From assembly GCA_026120185.1 (NCBI GenBank), contig JANUWF010000008.1, positions 1,550,001 to 1,614,000 on the forward strand: a stretch of 64,000 nt of DNA, in the 5' to 3' direction. The position numbers and the translations under genes were made by a program. Below, piece by piece: positions 50,201 to 62,256 of this stretch. The notes under the pieces are model-generated. The model had not been told where the DNA came from, searched no databases, and saw only the letters and a list, made by a program, of their open reading frames with translations. How positions within the stretch are numbered: the stretch's first letter is position 1; each line of letters begins with the position of its first letter. The DNA is from Voacanga thouarsii. Taxonomy: Eukaryota; Streptophyta; Magnoliopsida; Gentianales; Apocynaceae.

Positions 50201-50790
50201 AATGCCTCTTCTTTATCAAACAATAACTCAATACCTAGAATTACAAAAAACTTTTTTTGTGCAAAGAAAAAAATATGGTTAAGTTATTGTGCATCGCACG
50301 TGGGCTTCTGAAGGGAAACCAGCGTCGCAAAGCACCGAAATGTTCCCCAATCATGCTCACATTGACGCTCCATATACTTAACACATATACCAACTGTTAC
50401 TACATTCTTTTGCAAGTGTATTGCTACAATCACTAACCGCTAGCATGTTTTTGTTAAAAAAAGTTAAACAAAATGCCTCTTCTTTATCAAACAATAACTC
50501 AATACCTAGAATTTCAAAAAAGTTTTTTTGTCCAAAGAAAAAAACATGGTTAAGTTATTGTGCATCGGACGTGGGCTTCTGATGGTAAACCAGCGTCGCA
50601 ATGCACCGAAACGTTCCCCAATCATGCTCATATTGACGCCCAATATACTTAGCACATATACCAACTGTTACTACATTCTTTTGCAAGTGTATTGCTACAA
50701 TCACTAACCGCTAGCACGTTTTTGTTAACAAAAGTTAAACAAAATGCCTCTTCTTTATCGAACAATAACTCAATACCTAGAATTTCAAAA
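47225..50790 (+). repeat. 271-bp satellite: dimer duplication and catcgcacg-type monomers
   Basis: A two-monomer unit repeats at an offset of about 542 bp (47.27 and 47.81 kb, both with tctacaaag and gtggacttctgatgg). The 48.36-49.9 kb segment matches 55.14-56.7 kb at an offset of about 6780 bp (25 monomers), sharing the unusual gaaaggttaaccaatc. The end of the block (50.5-50.8 kb) resembles 41.0-41.2 kb. No gene is present. Confidence 0.92.
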
Positions 50791-53700
50791 AAGTTTTTCT
50801 GTGCAAAGAAAAAAACACGGTTAAGTTATTGTGTATCATACGTGGGCTTTTGAGGGTAAACCATCGTCGCAAAGCACCAAAAAGTTTCCCAATCATGCTC
50901 ATATTGACGCCCCATATACTTAGCACACATACCAACCATTACTACTTTCTTTTGCAACTGTATCGCTACAATCACTAACAGCTAGCACATTTTTGTTAAA
51001 AAAAGTTAAATAATATGCCTTTTCTTTATCAAACAATAACTCAATACCTAGAATTACAAAAAACTTTTTTTGTGCAAAGAAAAAAACACGGTTAAGTTAT
51101 TGTGCATCAAACGTGGGCTTCTGATAGAAAACCATCGTCGTAATGCACAAAATGGATCCCCAATCACGCTCATATTGACGCCCCATATACTAAGCACATA
51201 TACTAACCATTAGTTCGTTCTTTTGCAAGTGTATCGATACAATCACTAACAACTAGCACATTTTTTTTTAAAAAATGTTATGCAAAATGCCTCTTCTTTA
51301 TCAAACAATAACTCAATATCTAGAATTACAAAAAACTTTTTCTGTGCAAATATAAAATTACGGTTAAGCTATTGTGAATTATACGGAGGCTTCTGATGGT
51401 AAACCATCGTCGTAAAGCAACGAAAGGTTCCCCAATCATGCTAATATCGACGCCCCAAATGCTTAGCACGTATACCAACCATTGCTACATTCTTTTGCAA
51501 GTGTATCGCTACAATTTCTAACGGCAAGCACATTTTTGTTAAAAGAAGTTAAACAAAATGCCTCTTCTTTATCAAACATTAACTCAATACCTAGAATTAC
51601 AAAAAACTTTTTTTGTGCAATGAAAAAAACATGGTTAAGTTATTGTGCATCGCACGTGGGCTTCTGATGGTAAACCAGCGTCGCAAAGCACAAAAATGTT
51701 CCGCAATCTTGTTCATATTGACGCCCAATATACTTAGCACATATAACAACTATTACTACATTCTTTTGCAAGTGTATTACTACAATCACTAACCGCTAGC
51801 ACATTTTTGTTAAAACAAGTTAAACAAAATGCCTCTTCTTTACCAAACAATAACTCAATACCTAGAATTTCGAAAAACTTTTTCTATGCAACGAAAAAAA
51901 CACGGTTAAGTTATTTTGCATCATACGTGGCTTCTGATGGTAAACCATCGTCGTAAAGTATCAAAAGGTTCCCCAATCATGCTCATATTGACGCCCAATA
52001 TACTTAGCACATATACCAACTGTTACTACATTCTTTTGCAAGTGTATTGCTACAATCACTAACCGCTAGCACGTTTTTGTTAAAAAAATTTAAACAAAAT
52101 GCCTTTTCTTTATCAAACAATAACTCAATACCTAGAATTTCAAAAGAGTTTTTTTGTGCAAAGAAAAAAATATGGTTAAGTTATTATGCATCGGACGTGG
52201 GCTTCTGATGGTAAACCAGCGTCGCAAAGCACCGAACTGTTCCACAATTATGCTCATATTGACGCCTAATATACTTAGCACACATATACCAACTGTTACT
52301 ACATTCTTTTGCAAGTGTATTGCTACAATCACTAACCGCTAGCACGTTTTTGTTAAAAAAAGTTAAACAAAATGCCTCTTCTTTATCAAACAATAACTCA
52401 ATACCAAGAATTTCAAAAAAGTTTTATTGTGCAAAGAAAAAAACATGGTTAAGTTATTGTGCATCGGACGTGGGCTTCTGATGGTAAACCAGCGTCGCAA
52501 AGCACCGAAAGGTTCCCTAATCATGCTCATATTGACGCCCAATATACTTAGCACATATACCAACTGTTACTACATTCTTTTGCAAGTGTATTGCTACAAT
52601 CACCAACCGGTAGCACGTTTTTGTTAAAAAAAGGTAAAGAAAATGCCTCTTCTTTATCAAACAATACTTCAATACCTAGAACTTCAAAAAAGTTTTTCTT
52701 TGCAACGAAAAAAACACAGTTAAGTTATTGTGCATCATACGTGGCTTCTGATGGTAAACCATCATCGTAAAGCACCGATAGGTTCCCCAATCATTCTCAT
52801 ATTAACGCCCCATATACTTAGCACATATACCAACCATTACTACATTCTTTTGCAACTGTATCGCAACAATCACTAACAGCTAGCACATTTTTGTTAAAAA
52901 AAGTTAAACAAAAAGCCTCTTCTTTATCGAACAATAACTCAATACCTAAAATTACAAAAAACTTTTTTTGTGCAAATAAAAAAACACGGTTAAGTTATTT
53001 TGCATCATACGTGTGCTTCTGATTGTAATCCAACATCGCAAAGCACCGAAAGGTTCCCAAACCATGCTCATATTGACGCCCCATATACTTAGCGCATATA
53101 CTAACCATTACTACATTCTTTTGCTACTGTATCGCTACAGTCACTAACAGCTAGCACATTTTTTGTTAAAAAATGTAAACAAAATGCCTCTTCTTTATCA
53201 AACAATAACTCAATATCTTGAATTACAAAAAACTTTTTCTATGCAAAAAAAAAAACACAGTTAAGTTATTGTGTATCATACGTGGGCTTTTGATGGTAAA
53301 CCATCGTCGCAAAGCACCGAAAAGTTTCCCAATCATGTTCATATTGACACCCCATATACTTAGCACATATACCAACCATTACTACTTTCTTTTGCAACTG
53401 CATCGCTACAGTCACTAACAGCTAGTACATTTTTGTGAAAAAAAGTTAAATAATATGCCTTTTCTTTATCATACAATAACTCAATACCTAGAATTACAAA
53501 AAAAAAAAAAAATTGTGCAAAGAAAAAAACACGGTTAAGTTATTGTGCATCATACGTGGGCTTCTGATGGTAAACCATCGTCGCAAAGCACCGAAAGGTT
53601 CCCTAATCATGCTAATATTGACGCCCCATATACTAAGCACGTATACTAAACATTAGTTCGTTCTTTTGTAAGTGTATCGCTACAATCACTAACAGCTAGC

Positions 53701-54754
53701 ACATTTTTTTAAAAAATAGTTAAACAAAATGCCTCTTGTTTATCAAACAATAACTCAATATCTAGAATAACAAAAAACATTTGCTGTTCAAATAAAAAAT
53801 CACGGTTAAGTTACTGTGAATTATACGTGTGCTTCTGATTGTAAACCAACGTCGTAAAGCATCGAAAGGTTCCCTAATCATGCTCATATTGACGCCCAAT
53901 ATACTTAGCACATATACCAACTATTACTACATTCTTTTGCAAGTGTATTGCTACAATCACTAACCACTAGCACATTTTTGTTAAAAAAAGTTAAACAAAA
54001 TGCCTCTTGTTTATCAAACGATAACTCAATACATAGAATTTCAAAAAACTTTTTCTATGCAGCAAAAAAAACACGGTTAAGTTATTGTGCATCATACGTG
54101 ACTTCTGTTTGTAAACCATCGTCGTAAAGCATCGAAAGGTTCCCCAATCATTCTCATATTGACGCCCCATATACTTAGCACATATACCAACCATTACTAC
54201 ATTCTTTTGCAAGTGTATCGCTACAATCACTAATAGCTTGCACATTTTTGTTACAAAAAGTTAAACAAAATGCCTCTTCTTTATCAAACAATAACTCAAA
54301 ACCTAGAATTACAAAAAACTTTTTCTGTGCAAAGATAAAAACACGGTTAAGTTATTTTGCATCATACGCGGGTGTCTGATGGTAAACCATCGTCGCAAAG
54401 CGCCGAGAGGTTCCCCAATCATGCTCATATTGACACCCCATATTCCTAGCACACATATACCAACCATTACTACATTCTTTTGCAACTGTATCGCTACAAT
54501 CACTAACCACTAGCACATTTTTGTTAAAAAAAGTTTAACAAATTGCCTCTTCTTTATCAAATAATAACTAAATACCTAAAATTACAAAAAACTTTTTTTG
54601 TGCAAATAAAAAAACACGGTTAAGTTATTTTGCATCATACGTGTGCTTCTCATTGTAATCTAACGTCGCAAAGCACCGAAAGGTTCCCAAACCATGCTCA
54701 TATTGATGCCCCATATACTTAGCGCATATACTAACCATTACTACATTCTTTTGC
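50791..54754 (+). repeat. 271-bp satellite: copy 2 of the ~3.96-kb duplicated block
   Basis: Matches 34,940-38,909 almost base for base, including the A-run near 53,500. Only occasional differences are seen, for example the gcaaaaaaaaaaaacac form near 53,242. Its left flank resembles 41.0 kb and its right flank the 43.8-kb monomers, so flanks of copies 1 and 2 differ. No gene is present. Confidence 0.92.
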
Positions 54755-56999
54755 TACTGTATCACTACAGTCACTAACAGCTTGCACATTTTTGTTAAAA
54801 AAAGTTAAACAAAATGCCTCTTCTTTATCAAACAATAACTCAATATCTAGAATTACAAAAAACATTTTTTGTGCAAAGAAAAAAACACGGTTAAGTTATT
54901 GTGTATCATACGTGGGCTTTTGATGGTAAACCATCGTCGCAAAGCACCGAAAGGTTCCCCAATCATGCTCATATTGACGCCCCATATACTTAGCACATAT
55001 ACCAACCATTACTACATTCTTTTGCAAGTGTATCGCTACAATCACTAACAGCTAGCACATTTTTGTTAAAAAAAGTTAAACAAAATGCCTCTTCTTTATC
55101 AAACAATAACTCAATACCTAGAATTACAAAAAACTTTTTTTGTGCAAAGAAAAAAACACGGTTAAGTTATTGTGCATCATACGTGAGGCTTCGATGGTAA
55201 ACCATCGTCGCAAAGCAACGAAAGGTTCCCCAATCATGCTCATATTGACGCCCCGTATACTAAGCACATATAATAACCATTAGTTCGTTCTTTTGCAAGT
55301 GTATCGCTACAATCACTAACAGCTAGCACATTTTTTTTAAAAAAAGTTAAACAAAATGCCTCTTGTTTATCAAACAATAACTCAATATCTAGAATTACGA
55401 AAAACTTTTTATGTGCAAATAAAAAATCACGGTTAAGTTATTGTGAATTATACGGAGGCTTCTGATGGTAAACCATCGTCGTAAAGCATCGAAAGGTTAA
55501 CCAATCATGCTCATATTGACGCCCCATATGCTTAGCACATATACAAACTATTACTACATTCTTTTGCAAGTGTATCACTACAATTTCTAACAACAAGCAC
55601 ATTTTTGTTAAAAAAAGTTAAACAAAATGCCTCTTCCTTATCAAACAATAACTCAATACCTAGAATTACAAAAAACTTTTTTTGTGCAAAGAAAAAAACA
55701 TGGTTAAGTTATTGTGCATCGCACGTGGGCTTCTGATGGTAAACCAGCGTCGCAATGCACCGAAATGTTCCCCAATCATGCTCATATTGACGCTCAATAT
55801 ACTTAGCACATATACCAACTATTACTACATTCTTTTGCAAGTGTATTGCTACAATCACTAACCACTAGCACATTTTTGTTAAAAAAAAGTTAAACAAAAT
55901 GCCTCTTCTTTATCAAACAATAACTCAATACCAAGAATTACAAAAAACTTTTTTTGTGCAAAGAAAAAAACATGGTTAAGTTATTGTGCATCGCACGTGG
56001 GCTTCTGATGGTAAACCAGCGTCGCAAAGCACCGAAATGTTCCCCAATCATGCTCATATTGATGCCCAATATACTTAGCACATATACCAACTATTACTAC
56101 ATTCTTTTGCAAGTGTATTGCTACAATCACTAACCACTAGCACATTTTTGTTAAAAAAAGTTAAACAAAAAGCATCTTGTTTATCAAACGATAACTCAAT
56201 ACCTAGAATTTCAAAAAACTTTTTCTATGCAACGAAAAAAACACGGTTAAGTTATTGTGCATCATACGTGGCTTCTGATGGTAAACCATCGTCGTAAAGC
56301 ACCGAAAGGTTCCCCAATCATTCTCATATTGACGCCCCATATACTTAGCACATATACCAACCATTACTACATTCTTTTGCAACTGTATCGCTACAATCAC
56401 TAACAGCTAGCACATTTTTTTAAAAAAAGTTAAACAAAATGCCTCTTCTTTATCAAACAATAACTCAATATCTAGAATTACAAAAAACTTTTTATGTGCA
56501 AATAAAAAATCACGGTTAAGTTATTGTGAATTATACGGAGGCTTCTGATGGTAAACCATCGTCGTAAAGCATCGAAAGCTTCCCCAATCATGCTCATATT
56601 GACACCCCATATGCTTAGCACGTATACCAACCATTGCTACATTCTTTTGCAAGTGTATCGCTACAATGTCTAACAGCAAGCACATTTTTGTTAAAAAAAG
56701 TTAAACAAAATGCCTCTTCTTTATCAAACAATAACTCAATATCTAGAATTACAAAAAACTTTTTTTGTGCAAAGAAAAAAACACGGTTAAGTTATTGTGC
56801 ATCATACGTGGGCTTCTGATGGTAAACCATCGTCGCAAAGCACCGAAATGTTCCCCAATCATGCTCATATTGACGCCCAATATACTTAGCACATATACCA
56901 ACCGTTACTACATTCATTTGCAAGTGTATTGCTACAATCACTAACCGCTAGCACATTTTTGTTAAAAAAAAGTTAAACAAAATGCCTCTTCTTTATCAA
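54755..56999 (+). repeat. 271-bp satellite: block related to 48.4-49.9 kb
   Basis: Near-consensus monomers at 54.95-55.2 kb are followed by a block matching 48.36-49.9 kb at an offset of about 6780 bp. Both copies contain gaaaggttaaccaatcatg and gacgctcaatatac. The catcgcacg-type, cgtggcttctg-type and ttatacggaggc-type monomers alternate. No gene is present. Confidence 0.92.
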
Positions 57000-59900
57000 A
57001 CAATAACTCAATACCTAGAATTACAAAAAACTTTTTCTATGCAAAGAAAAAAACACGGTTAAGTTATTGTGCATCATACGTGGCTTCTGATGGTAAACCA
57101 TCGTCGTAAAGCATCGAAAGGTTCCCCAATCATTCTCATATTGACGCCCCATATACTTAGCACATATACCAACCATTACTACATTCTTTTGCAAGTGTAT
57201 CGCTACAATCACTAATAGCTTACCCATTTTTGTTACAAAAAGTTAAACAAAATACCTCTTCTTTATCAAACAATAACTCAATACCTAGAATTACAAAAAA
57301 CTTTTTCTGTGCAAAGAAAACATCACGGTTAATTTATTGTGCATCATACGTGGGCTTCTGATGGTAAACCATCGTCGCAAAGCACCGAAAGGTTCCCCAA
57401 TCATGCTCATATTGACGCCCCATATACTTAGCACATATACCAACCATTACTACATTCTTTTGCAAGTGTATCGCTACAATCACTAACCGCTAGCACATTT
57501 TTGTCAAAAAAAGTTAAACAAATTGCCTCTTCTTTATCAAAGAAGAACTCAATATCTAGAATTACAAAAAACTATTTTCGTGCAAAGAAAAAAACACGGT
57601 TAAGTTATTGTGTATCATACGTGGGCTTTTGATGGTAAACCATCGTCGCAAAGCACCGAAAAGTTTCCCAATCATGCTCATATTGACGCCCCATATACTT
57701 AGCACATATACCAACCATTACTACTTTCTTTTGCAACTGTATCGCTACAATCACTAACAGCTAGCACATTTTTGTTAAAAAAAGTTAAATAATATGCCTT
57801 TTCTTTATCAAACAATAACTCAATACCTAGAATTACAAAAAACTTTTTTTGTGCAAAGAAAAAAACACGGTTAAGTTATTGTGCATCATACGTGGGCTTC
57901 TGATGGTAAACCATCGTCGCAAAGCACCGAAAGGTTCCCCAATCATGCTCATATTGACGCCCCATATACTAAGCACATATACTAACCATTAGTTCGTACT
58001 TTTGCAAGTGTATCGCTACAATCACTAACAGCTAGCACATTTCTTTTAAAAAAAAGTTAAACAAAATGCCTCTTCATTAACAAACAATAACTCAATATTT
58101 AGAATTACAAAAACTTTTTCTGTGCGAATAAAAAATCACGTTTAAGCTATTGTGAATTATACGGAGGCTTCTGATGGTAAACCATCGTCGTAAAGCATCG
58201 AAAGGTTCCCCAATCTTGCTCATATTGACGCCCCATATCCTTAGCACGTATACCAACCATTGCTACATTATTTTGCAAGTGTATCGCTACAATTTCTAAC
58301 AGCAAGCACATTTTTGTTAAAAAAAGTTAAACAAAATGCCTCTTCTTTATCAAACAATAACTCTATACCTAGAATTACAAAATTTTTTTTTTTGCAAAGA
58401 AAAAAACATGGTTAAGTTATTGTGCATCGGACGTGGGCTTCTGATGGTAAACCAGCGTCGCAAAGCACCGAAATGTTCCCCAAACTTGCTCATATTGACG
58501 CCCAATATACTTAGCACATATACAAACTATTACTACATTCTTTTGCAAGTGTATTGCTACAATCACTAACCACTAGCACATTTTTGTTAAAAAAAGTTAA
58601 ACAAAATGCCTCTTCTTTATCAAACAATAACTCAATACCTAGAATTTCAAAAAACTTTTTCTATGCAACGAAAAAAACACGGTTAAGTTATTGTGCATCA
58701 TACGTGGCTTCTGATGGTAAACCATCGTCGTAAAGCATCGAAAGGTTCCCCAATCATTCTCATATTGACGCCCCATATACTTAGCATATATACCAACCAT
58801 TACTACATTCTTTTGCAAGTGTATCGCTACAATCACTAATAGCTTGCACATTTTTGTTACAAAAAGTTAAACAAAATGCCTCTTCTTTATCAAACAATAA
58901 CTCAATACCTAGAATTACAAAAAACTTTTTATGTGCAAAGATAAAAACACGGTTAAGTTATTGTGTATCATACGTGGGCTTTTGATGGTAAACCATCGTC
59001 GCAAAACACCGAAAAGTTTTCGCAATCATGCTCATATTGACGCCCCATATACTTAGCACATATACCAACCATTACTACTTTCTTCTGCAATTGTATCGCT
59101 ACAATCACTAACAGCTAGCGCATTTTTGTTAAAAAAAGTTAAACAAAAAGCCTCTTCTTTATCAAACAATAACTCAATACCTAGAATTTCAAAAAAACTT
59201 TTTCTATGCAACGAAAAAACACGCTTAAGTTATTGTGCATCATATGTGGCTTCTGAGGGTAAACCATCGTCGTAAAGCATCAAAAGGTTCCCCAATCATT
59301 CTCATATTGACGCCCAATATACTTAGCACATATACCAACCATTACTACATTCTTTTGCAAGTGTATCGCTACAATCACTAATAGCTTACCCATTTTTGTT
59401 ACAAAAAGTTAAACAAAATACCTCTTCTTTATCAAACAATAACTCAATACCTAGAATTACAAAAAACTTTTTCTGTGCAAAGATAAAAACACGGTTAAGT
59501 TATTGTGCATCATACGCGGGTTTCTGATGGTAAACCATCGTCGCAAAGCACCGAAAGGTTCCCCAATCATGCTCATATTGACGCCCCATATACCTAGCAC
59601 ATATACCAACGATTACTACATTCTTTTGCAAGTGTATCGCTACAATCACTAACCGCTAGCACATTTTTGTCAAAAAAAGTTAAACAAATTGCCACTTCCT
59701 TATCAAACAATAACTCAATATCTAGAATTACAAAAATCTATTTCTGTGCAAAGAAAAAAACACGGTTACGTTATTGTGTATCATACGTGGGCTTTTGATG
59801 GTAAACCATCGTCGCAAAACACCGAAAAGTTTCCCAATCATGCTCATATTGACGCCCCATATACTTAGCACATATACCAACCGTTACTACTTTCTTCTGC

Positions 59901-61865
59901 AATTGTATCGCTACAATCACTAACAGCTAGCGCATTTTTGTTAAATAAAGTTAAATAATATGCCTTTTATTTATCAAACAATAACTCAATACCTAGAATT
60001 ACAAAAAACTTTTTTTGTGCAAAGAAAAAAACACGGTTAAGTTATTGTGCATCATATGTGGGCTTCTGATGGTAAACCATCGTCGCAAAGCACCGAAAGG
60101 TTCCCCAATCATGCTCATATTGACGCCCCATATACTAAGCACATATACTAACCATTAGTTCGTTCTTTTGCAAGTGTATCGCTACAATCACTAACAGCTA
60201 GCACATTTTTTTAAAAAAAGTTGAACAAAATGCCTCTTGTTTATCAAACAATAACTCAATATCTAGAATTACAAAAAACTTTTTATGTGCAAACAAAAAA
60301 TCACGGTTAAGTTTTTGTGAATTATACGGAGGCTTCTGATGGTAAACCATCGTCGTAAAGCATCGAAAGGTTCCCCAATCATGCTCATATTGACGCCCCA
60401 TATGCTTAGCACGTATACCAACCATTGCTACATTCTTTTGCAAGTGTATCGCTACAATTTCTAACAGCAAGCACATTTTTGTTAAAGAAAGTTAAACAAA
60501 ATGCCTCTTCTTTATCAAACAATAACTCAATACCTAGAATTACAAAAAACTTTTTTTGTCCAAAGAAAAAAACATGGTTAAGTTATTGTGCATCACACGT
60601 GGGCTTCTGATTGTAAACCAGCGTCGCAAAGCACCGAAATGTTCCCCAATCATGCTCATATTGACGCCCAATATACTTAGCACATATACAAACTATTACT
60701 ACATTCTTTTGCAAGTGTATTGCTACAATCACTAACCACTAGCACATTTTTGTTAAAAAAAGTTAAACAAAATGCCTCTTGTTTATCAAACGATAACTCA
60801 ATACCTAGAATTTCAAAAAACTTTTTCTATGCAACGAAAAAAACACGGTTAAGTTATTGTGCATCATACGTGGCTTCTGATGGTAAACCATCGTCGTAAA
60901 GCATCGAAAGGTTCCCCAATCATTCTCATATTGACGCCCCATATACTTAGCATATATACCAACCATTACTACATTCTTTTGCAAGTGTATCGCTACAATC
61001 ACTAATAGCTTGCACATTTTTGTTACAAAAAGTTAAACAAAATGCCTCTTCTTTATCAAACAATAACTCAATACCTAGAATTACAAAAAACTTTTTATGT
61101 GCAAAGATAAAAACACGGTTAAGTTATTGTGCATCATACGGGGGTTTCTGATGGTAAACCATCGTCGCAAAGCACCGAAAGGTTCCCCAATCATGCTCAT
61201 ATTGACGCCCCATATACCTAGCACATATACCAACCATTACTACATTCTTTTGCAAGTGTATCGCTACAATCACTAACCGCTAGCACATTTTTGTTTAAAA
61301 AAGTTAAACAAATTGCCTCTTCTTTTTCAAATAATAACTCAATACCTAGAATTACAAAAAACTTTTTCTGTGCAAAGAAAAAAACACGTTTAAGTTATTG
61401 TGCATCATACGTAGGCTTCTGATTGTAAACCATCATCGTAAAGCACCGAAAGGTTCCCCAATCTTGCTCATATTGATACCCTATATACGTAGCACATATA
61501 CCAACCATTACTACATTCTTTTGCAACTGTATCGCTACAATTACTAACCGCTAGCACATTTTTGTTAAAAAAAAGGTAAACGAAATGCCTCTTTTTTATC
61601 AAACAATAATTCAATACCTAGAATTACAAAAAACTTTTTCTATGCAAAATAAAAAACACGGTTAAGTTATTGTGTATCATACGTGGGCTTCTGGTGGTAA
61701 ACCATCGTCGCAAAGCACCGAAAGGTTCCCCAATCATGCTCATATTGACATCCCATATACTTGGCACATATACCAATCATTACTACATTCTTTTGCCACT
61801 GTATCGCTATAATCACTAACAACTAGCACATTTTTGTTAAAAAAAGTTAAACAAAATGCCTCTTC
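57000..61865 (+). repeat. 271-bp satellite: 8-mer higher-order repeat (~2.17 kb) to the array edge
   Basis: 57.0-59.2 kb repeats at 59.2-61.3 kb with an offset of 2165-2166 bp. Matching points are 57221/59387 (the tacccatttttg variant), 58134/60299 and 58639/60805. The last two monomers (61.37-61.87 kb) show more private differences. Monomers close to the edge are still near consensus, so the array does not decay gradually. No gene is present. Confidence 0.92.
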
Positions 61866-61980
61866 TTTATCAAACAAAAACACTACCTAGAATTACATAA
61901 AACATACTTTCAGGAAGCAATTTATCCATAATTAAAAGCATATTTAAGTTATTGTGCATTATACTTTGGCTTTCAGAAGC
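61866..61980 (+). repeat. Degenerate terminal monomer at the array edge
   Basis: tctttatcaaac and acctagaattaca are still clear at 61,864-61,897. About 45 bp of unrelated sequence follows where the A-tract segment should be, and then ttaagttattgtgcattatac at 61,944-61,964 matches the start of the next monomer. Spacing between the two landmarks is about 13 bp longer than in a normal monomer. Beyond about 61,980 no satellite can be followed by eye. Confidence 0.75.
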
Positions 61981-62256
61981 CTTTGAGCCATAGAAGTAGT
62001 CATGGATGTTTTCCACGCAAAACACATGTCCAATAGTAGTTTCTCTATCCAGTAATAATCTCACTCCCAAGTAAAGAGAAAAGTTCAATAATCCTTAACA
62101 GAAATGGGATGTTAATGCATCCAATGAATACACAACCGCTGAAAAGGCACAACACAGGTCAAGTACAAAGTTGTTCAGAATTTAGCTGCATTATTGAGAT
62201 GCATCCTCCTTGATGACATAACACAATGACAATGAAACCGTCCTGTTAGTATAAAA
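61981..62256. other. Unclassified flanking sequence
   Basis: About 280 bp of AT-rich DNA outside the array. On the minus strand a frame of 72 codons (61870-62088) spans the array edge and reads partly through the degenerate monomer; I recognise no domain in it. No RNA gene, repeat or promoter can be supported here. Confidence 0.5.

Noticed and set aside
10654..61017. Dozens of 60-110 codon frames on both strands with similar peptides
   Set aside because: They recur once per monomer and change frame between monomers because 271 is not a multiple of three. They have no recognised domain and vary as the DNA repeat does. They are best explained as by-products of the satellite.
10605..61865. CRISPR-like array of repeats and spacers
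   Set aside because: The whole 271-bp unit is conserved, with no short repeat separated by unique spacers, and the context is a plant genome with a copia element.
10605..61865. CENP-B box in the satellite monomer
   Set aside because: I looked for a ttcg....a..cggg pattern in the consensus and found none, so no CENP-B-like site is claimed.
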